Below, in pieces: positions 35,112 through 43,732 of a stretch of DNA of 64,000 nt. How positions within the stretch are numbered: the first letter of the stretch is position 1; each line of letters opens with the position of its first letter. The position numbers and the translations under genes are program-made. Origin of the DNA: Vibrio fortis (GTDB lineage Bacteria; Pseudomonadota; Gammaproteobacteria; Enterobacterales; Vibrionaceae); contig NZ_JFFR01000027.1 in NCBI RefSeq assembly GCF_000695685.1, forward strand, positions 702,985 to 766,984. The letters run 5' to 3'. The notes under the pieces were generated by a model. That model was not told where the DNA came from, did no database searches, and saw nothing but the letters and a program-made list of their open reading frames with translations.

Positions 35112-35738
35112 TTAAAGCATTCGCTTCATCGCCGAATACTCACCTTTAGTACGAATGATCACCATGACGGTGTTGTCATTTCGGTTTCTAAAGAACCAAC
35201 CGTGATGTCCAGTGAACGCGGCAACCAGTACCCCTTCATCGTTCGGTACGCCTCTACCTTTCTCGTAACTGATCGCGTTGCCATTTCCATCGCCATGAGT
35301 ATCAAAGTTAACCGGACCACCCTTGGCTGACCAAGCGAAGGTCGCTGTTTGTCCTTCTGTCATCACTAGCTTAACTTCTGCACCTTCACCCGGTTTTAGT
35401 ACCAACATCATTTTGTCTTTCCAAGCTGTGCTTGCTTGTTGTTGAGAGTCAGTACGTGGTTTCGGTTCAGCTTTTGTAACAGGGGTCGCTACGATTACCG
35501 CTTGATCGCGCGCCCTGTCCGCTTCCGCTTCCGCTTCTTGAGAAAGTTGAGTCTTGATCTCTCCCATCTCGGTCAATCCGAGCATTCTGCCAGCACCTGT
35601 GGGGTCAATGGCATACTCTGCAGGTAAGATAACCGTAACTAAAGTCACAACCGCCACAACAAGAGCGATAGCAGTAGAGCAAACGAGCTGCTTGGTTGTT
35701 GGTAACTCGGCTCTGTTTGGCATGTCTGAATTGTACAT
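35112..35738 (-). CDS. Transmembrane anchor protein with periplasmic domain
   Basis: The 208-residue protein has an N-terminal transmembrane helix (about 20-40, QLVCSTAIALVVAVVTLVTV). A coiled-coil, Glu/Ala-rich stretch follows (KTQLSQEAEAEADRARDQA), then a C-terminal domain with TATFAWSAKGGPVNFDTHGDGNG and GHHGWFFRNRND. It resembles proteins annotated as transmembrane anchor protein that sit beside HupE/UreJ genes; the function is unknown. AGGA lies eight bases before the first ATG. Gene order and the 18-bp gap to hupE suggest co-function. Confidence 0.7.
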   Translation of the reverse strand: MYNSDMPNRAELPTTKQLVCSTAIALVVAVVTLVTVILPAEYAIDPTGAGRMLGLTEMGEIKTQLSQEAEAEADRARDQAVIVATPVTKAEPKPRTDSQQQASTAWKDKMMLVLKPGEGAEVKLVMTEGQTATFAWSAKGGPVNFDTHGDGNGNAISYEKGRGVPNDEGVLVAAFTGHHGWFFRNRNDNTVMVIIRTKGEYSAMKRML

Positions 35739-35756
35739 GAATAATTCCTTTTCTAT

Positions 35757-36500
35757 TTATTGAGCGACAAAGTAGCCCGTTACTTGATACCCGATAAGCA
35801 TAAAACCGAGACTCATCATTACTACGTTTACCGAATAGGCTTGACGATAGAAACTCGCGTGTCTTCGCCAAAAGCCCATCACGATCAATATGGTGCCAAG
35901 GGCCATGAGCTGCCCTATTTCCACACCTATGTTGAACGCTAATAGATTAGGGATTAACCCGTCTGGTGAGATGTCATAATCAATGATCTTAGACGACAAG
36001 CCAAAGCCATGACAAAAACCAAACAGTAAGGTCGCGAGCTTGGTATTCGGTTGAACGCCAAACCAGCGCTGAAATGCACCTAGGTTATCCATCGCTTTGT
36101 AGACAACCGAGAATCCAATAATGGCATCGATGATGTAACTGTTGATGCCGATATTGAAGTAGACACCCAATAGCATGGTCGATGAATGCCCTAAGGCAAA
36201 CAGACTTACGTAAAGCGCGATGTGTTTCATCTTATAGAGGAAGAAAATCACACCAAACAGGAACAAAATATGGTCATAACCCGTGACCATGTGTTTCGCG
36301 CCTAAATACATGAAAGAGACAACATGTGTCCCAGTAATTTCTTGAATATAGCCTTTATCACCTTCTGCAACGGCGTGCGCCAACACATCACTGCTTAGTA
36401 ACGTGCAGAAAAGTAGAATGAAAAAGACCGTCCCATTTTTTATGTGAGTGCCAACGCTATCGTTGAGCCACTTCACCGCATGGGAAGAGGATTGCTTCAT
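35757..36500 (-). CDS. HupE/UreJ family membrane protein
   Basis: The 247-residue protein has about six to seven hydrophobic segments and the HupE/UreJ pattern: GYDHILFLFGVIFFL, LFALGHSSTMLLG and FGFCHGFGLSSK, with His residues placed in membrane helices. Members of this family are linked to nickel or cobalt uptake, or to hydrogenase and urease loci. No hydrogenase or urease gene is in view, so the metal is not settled. GGAG precedes the ATG. It lies between the His-rich protein and the anchor protein in one leftward operon. Confidence 0.8.
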   Translation of the reverse strand: MKQSSSHAVKWLNDSVGTHIKNGTVFFILLFCTLLSSDVLAHAVAEGDKGYIQEITGTHVVSFMYLGAKHMVTGYDHILFLFGVIFFLYKMKHIALYVSLFALGHSSTMLLGVYFNIGINSYIIDAIIGFSVVYKAMDNLGAFQRWFGVQPNTKLATLLFGFCHGFGLSSKIIDYDISPDGLIPNLLAFNIGVEIGQLMALGTILIVMGFWRRHASFYRQAYSVNVVMMSLGFMLIGYQVTGYFVAQ

Positions 36501-36554
36501 ACAAACTCCGATATAAATTGAACTGTTTTAGCTGCGCGTCAACGCAACTCGAAA

Positions 36555-36956
36555 TCAGGCAAATATCGAAAGTATAGGAGGGCGTTCTAAAATGAAGGGG
36601 CTGTAATTGGGGTCACCAGAAATTCGAGGTTCTCTAACAATGCTCAACAGTTGAGAGCTTGTGATCATCAACTCTGACTTTAAATGACCTTTATCATGAT
36701 GGTGATTACTCGCATCATGATGTGAAACAAAACCAAGTCCTTCTGCCATCTGACTAGACTTATCGATAGCATGATGATCCACGGCATGATGGTGAGCTAC
36801 ATTGTATTGCTTATCATCATGGTGATGATGTCCTACAGGGCTATAAGACAAAAGACTATGGGAACGAAACTCCCCAATAACAGAAGCGGTCGACCCCAGC
36901 GCGACGATGACGAGCATCGACCAACTGATTAACTGTTTGTGCAGTTTCGACAACAT
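36555..36956 (-). CDS. Histidine-rich exported protein
   Basis: The protein is 133 residues from the ATG at 36956, chosen because GGAAG lies seven bases upstream and a signal-like hydrophobic stretch (LISWSMLVIVALGSTASV) follows at once; an upstream in-frame start would add 24 unlikely residues. The centre is packed with His clusters (GHHHHDD, AHHHAVDHHA, SHHDASNHHHDKGH), suggesting periplasmic metal binding. It shares an operon with the HupE/UreJ protein 54 bp downstream, supporting a divalent-metal role (inference). It is not assigned to a named family. Confidence 0.65.
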   Translation of the reverse strand: MLSKLHKQLISWSMLVIVALGSTASVIGEFRSHSLLSYSPVGHHHHDDKQYNVAHHHAVDHHAIDKSSQMAEGLGFVSHHDASNHHHDKGHLKSELMITSSQLLSIVREPRISGDPNYSPFILERPPILSIFA

Positions 36957-37070
36957 GCTGCGGCTTCCATTGGAGTTAGAACATTTGAGAGTGGCAACTG
37001 TTATATTATAACAAGAATAAAATATCAACGATCCTCAAATCACTGCACAACAAATAACGCGATTTATACA

Positions 37071-37100
37071 AAAAGCGAGTCAATGAAATCAACTCGCTTT
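37071..37100 (-). terminator. Intrinsic terminator of benE
   Basis: Arms AAAGCGAGT (37072-37080) and ACTCGCTTT (37092-37100), followed on the minus strand by five T residues, just past the benE stop codon. Confidence 0.75.
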
Positions 37101-37134
37101 AGAAACTTTTATGCCCTTATCTAGATCCGAGCAT

Positions 37135-38328
37135 TTATGTTTGTGTTGATGAAGTACTGTTCGTCTGGCATGAGCGCGTTTTATAGTCATGTAGCCAGCA
37201 ACAAAGCAAACCAATACACAATCCCCAAAAGGCACTGCCGATCCCCATTAGGTTGATCCCAGAGGCAGTAAACAAAAAGGTAAACAGTGCGGGTTCTCGA
37301 TAGTTTTCATCCGCCATTGATACTGACAAACAATTTAGTAAGGTCGGCATCACGGCCAAGCCAGCTATCGCAATAACTATCGCTGTAGGGACTGCACTAA
37401 ACAAGGACACCATTGACATACCGAGGACCGCAGCCAGAAGATAAAATACGCCCATTGATATCCCTGCCATGTAGCGTGTTTTCGGATTCTCATCCGCATT
37501 TGGTCCCATACAAATCGCACCCGTAATTGCCGCAAGATTGAACGCAAAGCCTCCCAAAGGCGCTAGTAAAAGGCCTGTCACCCCTGTAGTGGTAATCACC
37601 TTAGAGGAATCCACTTGATAGCCATTGGCTTTTAAGACCGCGAACCCCGGTAAATTCTGCGATGCCATAGTGACAATAAACAGTGGGATTCCAACACTTA
37701 TTAATGAGAAGAACTCAAAATCTGGCACCATAACCACAGGAACCGTCAAACCAATGGAAACCTCACTCAAATCAAGCTTACCCATGACAATACACATTCC
37801 CAGAGCAACCGCAAAAATCGTCGGAATCAGTAGGTTTCCTAGCCAAGATCTTGCCAAAATAAACATGGTGAGCATCACCAAAACAATTTCAACCTCTGTC
37901 ATTAGAGAGGAAAACAAACCCAAACCAAATTGCAGCAAAATACCGGCGAGCATAGCGGAAGCGATCGATGTTGGTATGTGCTTAAGGATCTTCTCAAATA
38001 AACCAGCTAGCCCAACCAAGGTGAGCAACAGTGAACTAAAAAGAAACACAGCAACGGCTTGGTTCATGGTCAACCCTTCAAGGGAAGTGATCAGCAACGC
38101 AGCCCCAGGAGTCGACCAAGCCGTTACGATCGGCTTCTTATAGTAAAACGAGAGCAAAATCGTTGTAGCCCCCATTCCAATCCCTAATGCCCAGAACCAC
38201 GATGCGACTTGCTCGTCCGTTGCGCCGGCACTCATCGCAGCTTGATAGATAATCGCAGCAGCACTCGCATAGCCGATAAATACAGCAATAAAACCGGTCG
38301 TAACGTGCGAAAGTTTTAGCTTAGTCAT
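37135..38328 (-). CDS. benE: BenE-family benzoate/H+ symporter
   Basis: The 397-residue protein has about 11-12 hydrophobic helices and the BenE signature (GYASAAAIIYQAA, WALGIGMGATTILLSFYYKKPIVTAWSTPGAALL, PGFAVLKANGYQVDSSK). The family imports benzoate or related aromatic acids across the inner membrane. It is transcribed divergently from an XRE-cupin regulator, and two similar operator sites lie between the two. No benzoate catabolic genes are in the window. Confidence 0.9.
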   Translation of the reverse strand: MTKLKLSHVTTGFIAVFIGYASAAAIIYQAAMSAGATDEQVASWFWALGIGMGATTILLSFYYKKPIVTAWSTPGAALLITSLEGLTMNQAVAVFLFSSLLLTLVGLAGLFEKILKHIPTSIASAMLAGILLQFGLGLFSSLMTEVEIVLVMLTMFILARSWLGNLLIPTIFAVALGMCIVMGKLDLSEVSIGLTVPVVMVPDFEFFSLISVGIPLFIVTMASQNLPGFAVLKANGYQVDSSKVITTTGVTGLLLAPLGGFAFNLAAITGAICMGPNADENPKTRYMAGISMGVFYLLAAVLGMSMVSLFSAVPTAIVIAIAGLAVMPTLLNCLSVSMADENYREPALFTFLFTASGINLMGIGSAFWGLCIGLLCCWLHDYKTRSCQTNSTSSTQT

Positions 38329-38344
38329 GTTAATCGTTCTCCAT

Positions 38345-38360
38345 GTGCGTTATAACGTCC
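38345..38360. promoter_or_regulatory. Operator-like half site upstream of benE
   Basis: GTGCGTTATAACGTCC shares the core GCG-[CT]-TATAACG with the palindrome at 38379. It lies 17 bp from the benE start codon, where a repressor would block its expression. The two sites start 36 bp apart. Confidence 0.5.
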
Positions 38361-38378
38361 ATAGAGTCAATCTAGCAT

Positions 38379-38398
38379 TTGTGCGCTATAACGCACAA
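38379..38398. promoter_or_regulatory. Near-perfect palindromic operator between benE and its regulator
   Basis: TTGTGCGCTATAACGCACAA has 7-bp arms TTGTGCG and CGCACAA around CTATAA. With the related site at 38345 it is the obvious target for the divergently encoded XRE-cupin protein, giving autoregulation and benE control (inference). Confidence 0.6.
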
Positions 38399-38429
38399 CT
38401 TGTTTATCGAAAAAGTTTGTTGAGAAAAT

Positions 38430-38996
38430 ATGCAATCAAAAATAAAGGTGGGTGACAATCTAAGGCGCCTTCGCAAAGAGAAGGGTTGGAGCCTAGATAA
38501 AACCGCGCAAGCGACAGGAGTTAGCAAGGCCATGCTCGGTCAAATTGAGCGTGGAGAGTCCAGTCCAACCGTAGCAAAACTTTGGCAAATAGCGTCGGGG
38601 TTCGAAGTTTCATTTTCCAACTTTATTACAGCGAGCTCGAACAATGAACTCACGAGTCTATTTCGAGATGCTAACGAACTAAGGCGTGAGGAGTACAACA
38701 TTGGTTTTTTCGTTAGCTTGCTGTTCCCTTTCGAACCAGCATTGGGCTTTGAGATCTTCGAACTCACTTTGGCACCTGAGTACCAACATAAGTCTGACCC
38801 ACATAACTTGGGTGTTACCGAACATATCTTATGTATTTCAGGAGAGATGGCTGTCTTTTTTGATGGAGAGTGGCATTCATTGCAAGCGGGTCAAGCTGTG
38901 CGTTTTAATGCTAATCAGATACATGGCTACAAAAACATCGGAAAAGACAACGCGGTATTTCATAACGTTATCCATTACCCTGATAGCAAGCAGTAA
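38430..38996 (+). CDS. XRE-family regulator with cupin domain
   Basis: The 188-residue protein has an N-terminal helix-turn-helix (about 6-60; LRRLRKEKGWSLDKTAQATGVSKAMLGQIERGESSPTV, shown here as its span) and a C-terminal cupin sensor (about 105-185; SDPHNLGVTEHILCISGEMAVFFDGEWHSLQAGQAVRF region). Such proteins control nearby transporters in response to a small ligand. It probably regulates benE, from which it diverges, through the two sites between them. Start ATG at 38430; the Shine-Dalgarno is not clear. Confidence 0.88.
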   Translation: MQSKIKVGDNLRRLRKEKGWSLDKTAQATGVSKAMLGQIERGESSPTVAKLWQIASGFEVSFSNFITASSNNELTSLFRDANELRREEYNIGFFVSLLFPFEPALGFEIFELTLAPEYQHKSDPHNLGVTEHILCISGEMAVFFDGEWHSLQAGQAVRFNANQIHGYKNIGKDNAVFHNVIHYPDSKQ

Positions 38997-39231
38997 CATT
39001 ACTCTACTCTACCGTCGTTCTCTTTATGTTCCCCAATGGAAAGCGAGTTAAGCGCTCGCTTGCCTGATCCTTGTCTGAATTCTATCTCATCGAAACAGCC
39101 GTTGATTTCGGCTCTTTTGACTATTGCCTCTACACATCAGAACGCTAATTTAGTAATAATAGAGCTAATACTCCGCCAGTAAGAGCGGATTGAAGGAACA
39201 TAATTACAAAACGTTAGGGAATAAACGAACC

Positions 39232-40071
39232 ATGACACAAGAAATGAAACATGCCCTTGTCGTAGAAGGTGGGGCGATGAGAGGCATCTTTGCTGCTGGT
39301 GTATTGGACGGCTTTTTAGACCACAATTACAACCCTTTTGATTTCTGTATCGGCGTATCAGCAGGCTCGACCAACATCGCCTCTTGGCTTTCAAATCAAC
39401 GCGGTCGAACCTACACGATCATATCTGATTACTCTTGCCGACCAGAGTTCATCGACTTCAAGAGATTTGCTAAAGGCGGACACTTATTAGAGCTCGATTG
39501 GCTTTGGGATCATATTGCACAAAACTACCCTTATGACATGCAAGCATTTAATGAGCAGCCACTACCTTTTCACGTCGTTACTACAGATGTTGATAACGGC
39601 ACGGCTGTTTATACCCGCGGAGACGAAGAAAATCTTGAAGAATTGCTAAAAGCATCTTGCTCGGTACCTATGGCTTATCGCACTCCCCTGACCATTGATG
39701 GCCGCAGAATGATTGACGGCGGCGTCGTTGATTCGATTCCTGTCATCGAAGCCTACAACCGTGGTGCCCAAAAGATCACCGTGATCCTCTCTCAAAAACA
39801 AGGTTATGAAAAGCGCCCACCAAGATCGCCTTGGCTAGTTCGAAAACTGTTAAAGAAAACGCCTCAACTCGCTGAAGCAATGATCACTCGTGCCGATCAA
39901 TATAATCAAACTTTGGCATTCATTAACAACCCACCACACGACTGCACCATTGAGGTGATCGTCCCCGACGACACCTTTGAGGTTGGCAGATTAACAACCG
40001 ACAAAGACAAACTAGAAGCAGGTTATCAGATGGGTCTGAAAGCGGCGGAAAAAGCCCTTCAAAGCACCTAA
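39232..40071 (+). CDS. Patatin-like phospholipase (YjjU-like)
   Basis: The 279-residue protein has the patatin parts: an oxyanion motif (VVEGGAMRGIFAAG), the nucleophile elbow GVSAGS, and the catalytic Asp in MIDGGVVDSIP. These enzymes hydrolyse acyl esters of phospholipids with a Ser-Asp dyad. No signal peptide is seen, so it acts in the cytosol or at the inner membrane. The ATG at 39232 was preferred over an in-frame TTG at 39190; a further ATG at 39244 is possible. No immunity-like or secretion gene is beside it, so a T6SS effector role is not supported. Confidence 0.88.
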   Translation: MTQEMKHALVVEGGAMRGIFAAGVLDGFLDHNYNPFDFCIGVSAGSTNIASWLSNQRGRTYTIISDYSCRPEFIDFKRFAKGGHLLELDWLWDHIAQNYPYDMQAFNEQPLPFHVVTTDVDNGTAVYTRGDEENLEELLKASCSVPMAYRTPLTIDGRRMIDGGVVDSIPVIEAYNRGAQKITVILSQKQGYEKRPPRSPWLVRKLLKKTPQLAEAMITRADQYNQTLAFINNPPHDCTIEVIVPDDTFEVGRLTTDKDKLEAGYQMGLKAAEKALQST

Positions 40072-40101
40072 AAAAAGAGCCCAAACAAAGGATTGGGCTC
40101 T
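40070..40101 (-). terminator. Terminator, bidirectional, mainly for the endonuclease gene
   Basis: Arms AGAGCCCAA (40076-40084) and TTGGGCTCT (40093-40101). The minus strand has a seven-T run after the stem; the plus strand has a weaker tail and may serve the patatin gene. Confidence 0.8.
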
Positions 40102-40144
40102 ATTCAATAATCACGAAACCATTACTATAGTGGTTATATTCCGT

Positions 40145-41761
40145 TTAGTTTCCCCAGATCTGGCTAACAAACTCTGGATGATCAATAAACGGGTTACGAT
40201 TTCCTTGGAAATCATGTACCGCTTGGTTTCGGTCGATTTCTTTTTGGCTCACCGGATCTTCAGAATGCCAACGCTTAAGCATAGTAAGTAACCAAGGTTC
40301 AAACACGGTGGTATTAGTTCCATCTAGAACAGCATCTGAGCTTGTAGAGTTACCTTCCCAGCTCGCGATTTCATTTTCATAGCGTGTTGCCATGTAGAAA
40401 TATGCTCTTGCGAAATCACCTTTGAACTCATCAATTGGCTCAAACACAGTCCCCACATAACCAAGAGAGCTCGCCGCACTACCTAATTTAGAGCCATTGT
40501 TAGATGTGTATGTTGCACTGCTCACCTCACCAAATGGCCAGTTACTACGTTTCGAGTTAACGTAACCGTCAGTAGCAAATAGATGATGGCCGTCAGAGTT
40601 CATAGGCTCAACTTTTCCACCAAACCAGCTTTTCGGGAAAGAGTGCTCGCGGTTGTAACAATCACCTTCCTTGCTGTACTGGCCACATTGATCAGTCACC
40701 TTAGTGAATTGGACTGAATCTGAACCTGAAGGCTTCTCTGAGTACATATCGAGAATCGACCCATCTGTCTCATAGTATGCGTCTAAGTCAGCTTCAGACA
40801 CCAATTTCCAAATAGCGGTGTAACCCTGACTACTATGGTTATCAATAATTTGATACAAGGCCGTTTTTAATGCGAAGCCCGTTTTGCCTTCAGCGTCTTT
40901 GTAATATTCGCCTAATACTGGTGGCTCAGTTGGTGGTGTCGTTGAGCTACCAACCGTAAATTCTGTACTCTGACTTGATTGGAAATCACCGCCAGATGCT
41001 ACAACGGTTCCATTAACCGACAAACTGTACGAACCGTTGCCGACATTACAGCACATTCCATCGCCATAAGAGTCTTTAACTTCTAGAGTGTAGCTACCGT
41101 TTGCTAAACACATTTCCACTTCATTGGTGGTGTTACTTTGATAGTCTGAACCAGAATAAAGAGTTTGAGAAACTGAGTTTTTAAGAGACCAACTGGTTTC
41201 AGAGCCATAGTTGTCCGTCACTAGTGTAAACGTGGCACTAGTATCATTGCAGCTTTGTATAGGTGGAGTCACCGTAGGCTGAAAGTTATCTAGATACACA
41301 ACTTCCGATCCGTCAAAACCTGCATCATCATAAAATCGCACGCCCACAACAATGTCTTTGGTGCTCGTAGCACTGTACGAGTGAGTCAATGCTTGCCACT
41401 GATTCGTTATACCATTGTTCGAGTAACCTAAATAGCCATCAACAAAAAGGCGAGCTTTCACATTACCTTCAGTGTGGTAAACATCGACAGAGAAATCATA
41501 AGTTTTCCCTTGTTCAACACTGATCGTTTGCAGAAAATCGGTATTACTTTGAGTACCAGTATTCACTGTCACTTGCGCCGAGAAACTGCCATTACTGACA
41601 GGGTCGTTAGAGGGAGAAACCGAAACCCCGGAGTCAATTACACTCCATCCTGATGGTACGTTTCCATCCCAGTTTTCGAAACTGCCATTTTGCATTTGAG
41701 CATGCGCACTTGCTGAACAAAGTAATGCAACGCCACTTAGTGTTATTATTCTATTTATCAT
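40145..41761 (-). CDS. Secreted multidomain endonuclease I-family nuclease
   Basis: The 538-residue protein has a signal peptide (site near ASAHA), then three parts. First is a jelly-roll-like domain (about 25-165; NGSFENWDGNVPSGWSV, YLDNF). Second is a domain with the DSYGDGMCC pattern and several Cys (about 170-275). Third is an Endonuclease_1 domain (about 285-538) with NREHSFPKSWFGG and DGHHLFATDGYVNSKRSNWPFG, matching the metal and catalytic residues of Vvn/EndA-type nucleases. It probably degrades extracellular DNA or RNA. AAGG precedes the ATG. Confidence 0.9.
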   Translation of the reverse strand: MINRIITLSGVALLCSASAHAQMQNGSFENWDGNVPSGWSVIDSGVSVSPSNDPVSNGSFSAQVTVNTGTQSNTDFLQTISVEQGKTYDFSVDVYHTEGNVKARLFVDGYLGYSNNGITNQWQALTHSYSATSTKDIVVGVRFYDDAGFDGSEVVYLDNFQPTVTPPIQSCNDTSATFTLVTDNYGSETSWSLKNSVSQTLYSGSDYQSNTTNEVEMCLANGSYTLEVKDSYGDGMCCNVGNGSYSLSVNGTVVASGGDFQSSQSTEFTVGSSTTPPTEPPVLGEYYKDAEGKTGFALKTALYQIIDNHSSQGYTAIWKLVSEADLDAYYETDGSILDMYSEKPSGSDSVQFTKVTDQCGQYSKEGDCYNREHSFPKSWFGGKVEPMNSDGHHLFATDGYVNSKRSNWPFGEVSSATYTSNNGSKLGSAASSLGYVGTVFEPIDEFKGDFARAYFYMATRYENEIASWEGNSTSSDAVLDGTNTTVFEPWLLTMLKRWHSEDPVSQKEIDRNQAVHDFQGNRNPFIDHPEFVSQIWGN

Positions 41762-41833
41762 ATAACCTTCTGTTTAATTGGATAAAAACCCACTTAGCTT
41801 AGAAAGTAATCAAAATGTAGATAGAGATATGAG

Positions 41834-41879
41834 TCACACTTATAAATGTATGTATCATCACTTTTATTAATAAGTGTGA
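41834..41879. repeat. Separated inverted repeat upstream of the nuclease gene
   Basis: TCACACTTAT (41834-41843) and ATAAGTGTGA (41870-41879) are exact reverse complements 26 bp apart, about 75-120 bp upstream of the endonuclease start. The arrangement suits two half-sites of a regulator or a looped structure. Confidence 0.5.
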
Positions 41880-42101
41880 TACAAAACAACAACACATTGG
41901 ATTGATGAATAATTATACATGCTAGATTCTTGAGAAATAGAGCACATTGCGGGGTTTGAAAGTGTGCTTGGCGAAGAAGCAAGTTATGAGGTGCTAGGTA
42001 ACTGGGAGCAAGCTGAAAGCAGCTGTTAGATCGTAAAGCATCTAGTGATTGTCGTTTTCAGCGAAGGTATTTCGCATTAGCCTATCCGACGTACAAAAAC
42101 G

Positions 42102-42128
42102 AAAAAGCGAGCACTAGGCTCGCTTTTT
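42102..42128. terminator. Bidirectional terminator after ackA
   Basis: Arms AAAAGCGAGC (42103-42112) and GCTCGCTTTT (42118-42127) with a five-base loop. Both strands have A/T tails. It lies just past the ackA stop. Confidence 0.85.
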
Positions 42129-42151
42129 AATTGGTAATGCTATTTCGTAGA

Positions 42152-43345
42152 TTACAGAAGCTCTACCGACTGCTTAGCAATTACAAATTCTTCATTGGTT
42201 GGGATAACCATTGCTACTGCATCTAGAAGTTCAGACTTCGCGATCACACCAGCTGCGCCAAAGCGTGCATCTTCGTTACCCTTCTCGTCTTCAACAAAAC
42301 CTAGAAGTTTTAGGTTTGCTAGGATTTCACGACGGATTGGTAGAGAGTTCTCACCGATACCACCTGTAAAGATAACTGCATCTAGGCTGCTTAATGGGAT
42401 CATGTAAGAGCCGATGTATTTTGCAACACGGTAAGTGAAGACTTCAAATGCTAGCTTCGCACCTTCGTGACCGTTCTCCATCGCCTCTAGGATGCCACGT
42501 GCATCAGAAGTTAGGCCAGATACGCCAAGGAAACCAGACTTCTTGTTTAGCGTTTCGAATACTTTTTCAGTCGTCCAACCTTTCTTGATTAGGAACTCAA
42601 TAACACCTGGGTCTAGGTCACCAGAACGTGTACCCATCATTAGGCCCGCTAGTGGCGTGAAGCCCATAGATGTATCAACTGATTTGCCGTTTTCGATTGC
42701 ACATACTGACGCACCGTTGCCTAGGTGAACAGAGATGAAGCTCGCTTCTTCAACGGGCTTGTTCAGCATTTTCGCAGCTTCACGGCTCACGAAGTAATGG
42801 CTTGTGCCGTGGAAGCCGTAACGACGGATACCGTACTCTTTGTAAAGCTCACCAGAAATTGCACCTGTAAATGCTTTTTGAGGCATTGTTTGGTGGAACG
42901 CTGTGTCAAATACAGCGAACTGAGGAAGATGCGGGAAAGCTTGCATTGAAGCTTCAATACCTTTTGCACCTGCAGGGTTGTGCAGTGGTGCTAGGTCAGA
43001 CAGGCTTTCGATCTCAGCCAGTACTTCATCGTTGATACGAACCGTAGAAGTAAATTTCTCGCCACCGTGAACAATGCGGTGACCAACAGCAACAAGATCG
43101 CTAGAGAAACCAAGTGTTTCCATCAGTGCAACGATACGAGTGATTGCATGCTGATGGTGGTTGTCAGGAGCAGTAATCGCTTCTTCAACTTTCTCACCAT
43201 TGTGTTTCCAACTAATTACTGCTTCTGGAAGGCCAAAACACTCGCCTAAGCCACTAACAACTGCATCACCTGTTACTGAATCGATAACAGCGAATTTAAG
43301 AGAAGAACTACCTGAGTTAATAACCAGAACAAACGAATTAGACAT
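42152..43345 (-). CDS. ackA: Acetate kinase
   Basis: The 397-residue protein is full length for AckA. Its motifs are NSGSSSLKF at the start, VGHRIVHGGEKF, VFDTAFHQTMP, RRYGFHGTSHYFV, HLGNGASVCAI, MGFTPLAGLMMGTRSGDLDPG and FTGGIGENS. It interconverts acetate plus ATP with acetyl phosphate plus ADP in the cytosol. No pta gene is adjacent, whereas the main ackA copy usually sits in ackA-pta; this may be a second, stand-alone copy as seen in some Vibrio (inference). Confidence 0.97.
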   Translation of the reverse strand: MSNSFVLVINSGSSSLKFAVIDSVTGDAVVSGLGECFGLPEAVISWKHNGEKVEEAITAPDNHHQHAITRIVALMETLGFSSDLVAVGHRIVHGGEKFTSTVRINDEVLAEIESLSDLAPLHNPAGAKGIEASMQAFPHLPQFAVFDTAFHQTMPQKAFTGAISGELYKEYGIRRYGFHGTSHYFVSREAAKMLNKPVEEASFISVHLGNGASVCAIENGKSVDTSMGFTPLAGLMMGTRSGDLDPGVIEFLIKKGWTTEKVFETLNKKSGFLGVSGLTSDARGILEAMENGHEGAKLAFEVFTYRVAKYIGSYMIPLSSLDAVIFTGGIGENSLPIRREILANLKLLGFVEDEKGNEDARFGAAGVIAKSELLDAVAMVIPTNEEFVIAKQSVELL

Positions 43346-43408
43346 TGGATATGGATCCTGTTTCAGTACGAATTTGATGAAGCTTTTACTTCAATTTTAG
43401 TTAAGCCC

Positions 43409-43436
43409 ATTATTCAATAATTTTTGAATCTTTCAA
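43409..43436 (-). promoter_or_regulatory. Candidate sigma-70 promoter of ackA
   Basis: On the minus strand TTGAAA (43436-43431) and AATAAT (43414-43409) are separated by 16 bp, and the -10 box lies 64 bp before the ackA start codon. Confidence 0.4.
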
Positions 43437-43732
43437 CTTTTGTTTTGAGTATTTAACTAAATTAACACAAATTAGTTGATCCTAGTCATCAGTTGATTTC
43501 TTTTACGCCTGGAAATTAAAAAATAGTTGAATTCAACCAGATGTATATATCTATAAATTATAGACTTTGCGCTCAAAAAATTTTTGTCTCTTATTGGTAT
43601 CTTCAATCTAAATCGACCATTAATCCACCAGGTGGATGTACAATATATGTACTCGATGTAACACATGGTCTACAATTAAATTACAGAATAAAAAACCGTA
43701 TAAATAAAATAACGCTACAAGGAACGTTACTC

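Larger units (their letters stand above)
41762..42151. other. Intergenic region upstream of the endonuclease gene
   Basis: This 390-bp gap holds the endonuclease promoter region, a perfect 10-bp inverted repeat (41834-41879) and, at the far end, the ackA terminator. The segment about 41980-42060 is not recognisable as a gene; no reading frame in it is convincing. Confidence 0.4.

Noticed and set aside
37625..38143. 172-codon frame opposite benE
   Set aside because: Shadow frame of a membrane protein gene; composition is typical of antisense to hydrophobic codons.
39041..39061. Short stem AAGCGAG/CTCGCTT after the XRE-cupin gene
   Set aside because: Short arms and no T tract; too weak to call.
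39232..40071. Patatin-like protein as a T6SS phospholipase effector
   Set aside because: It resembles the widespread YjjU family, is not linked to a VgrG or PAAR gene, and has no adjacent immunity gene.
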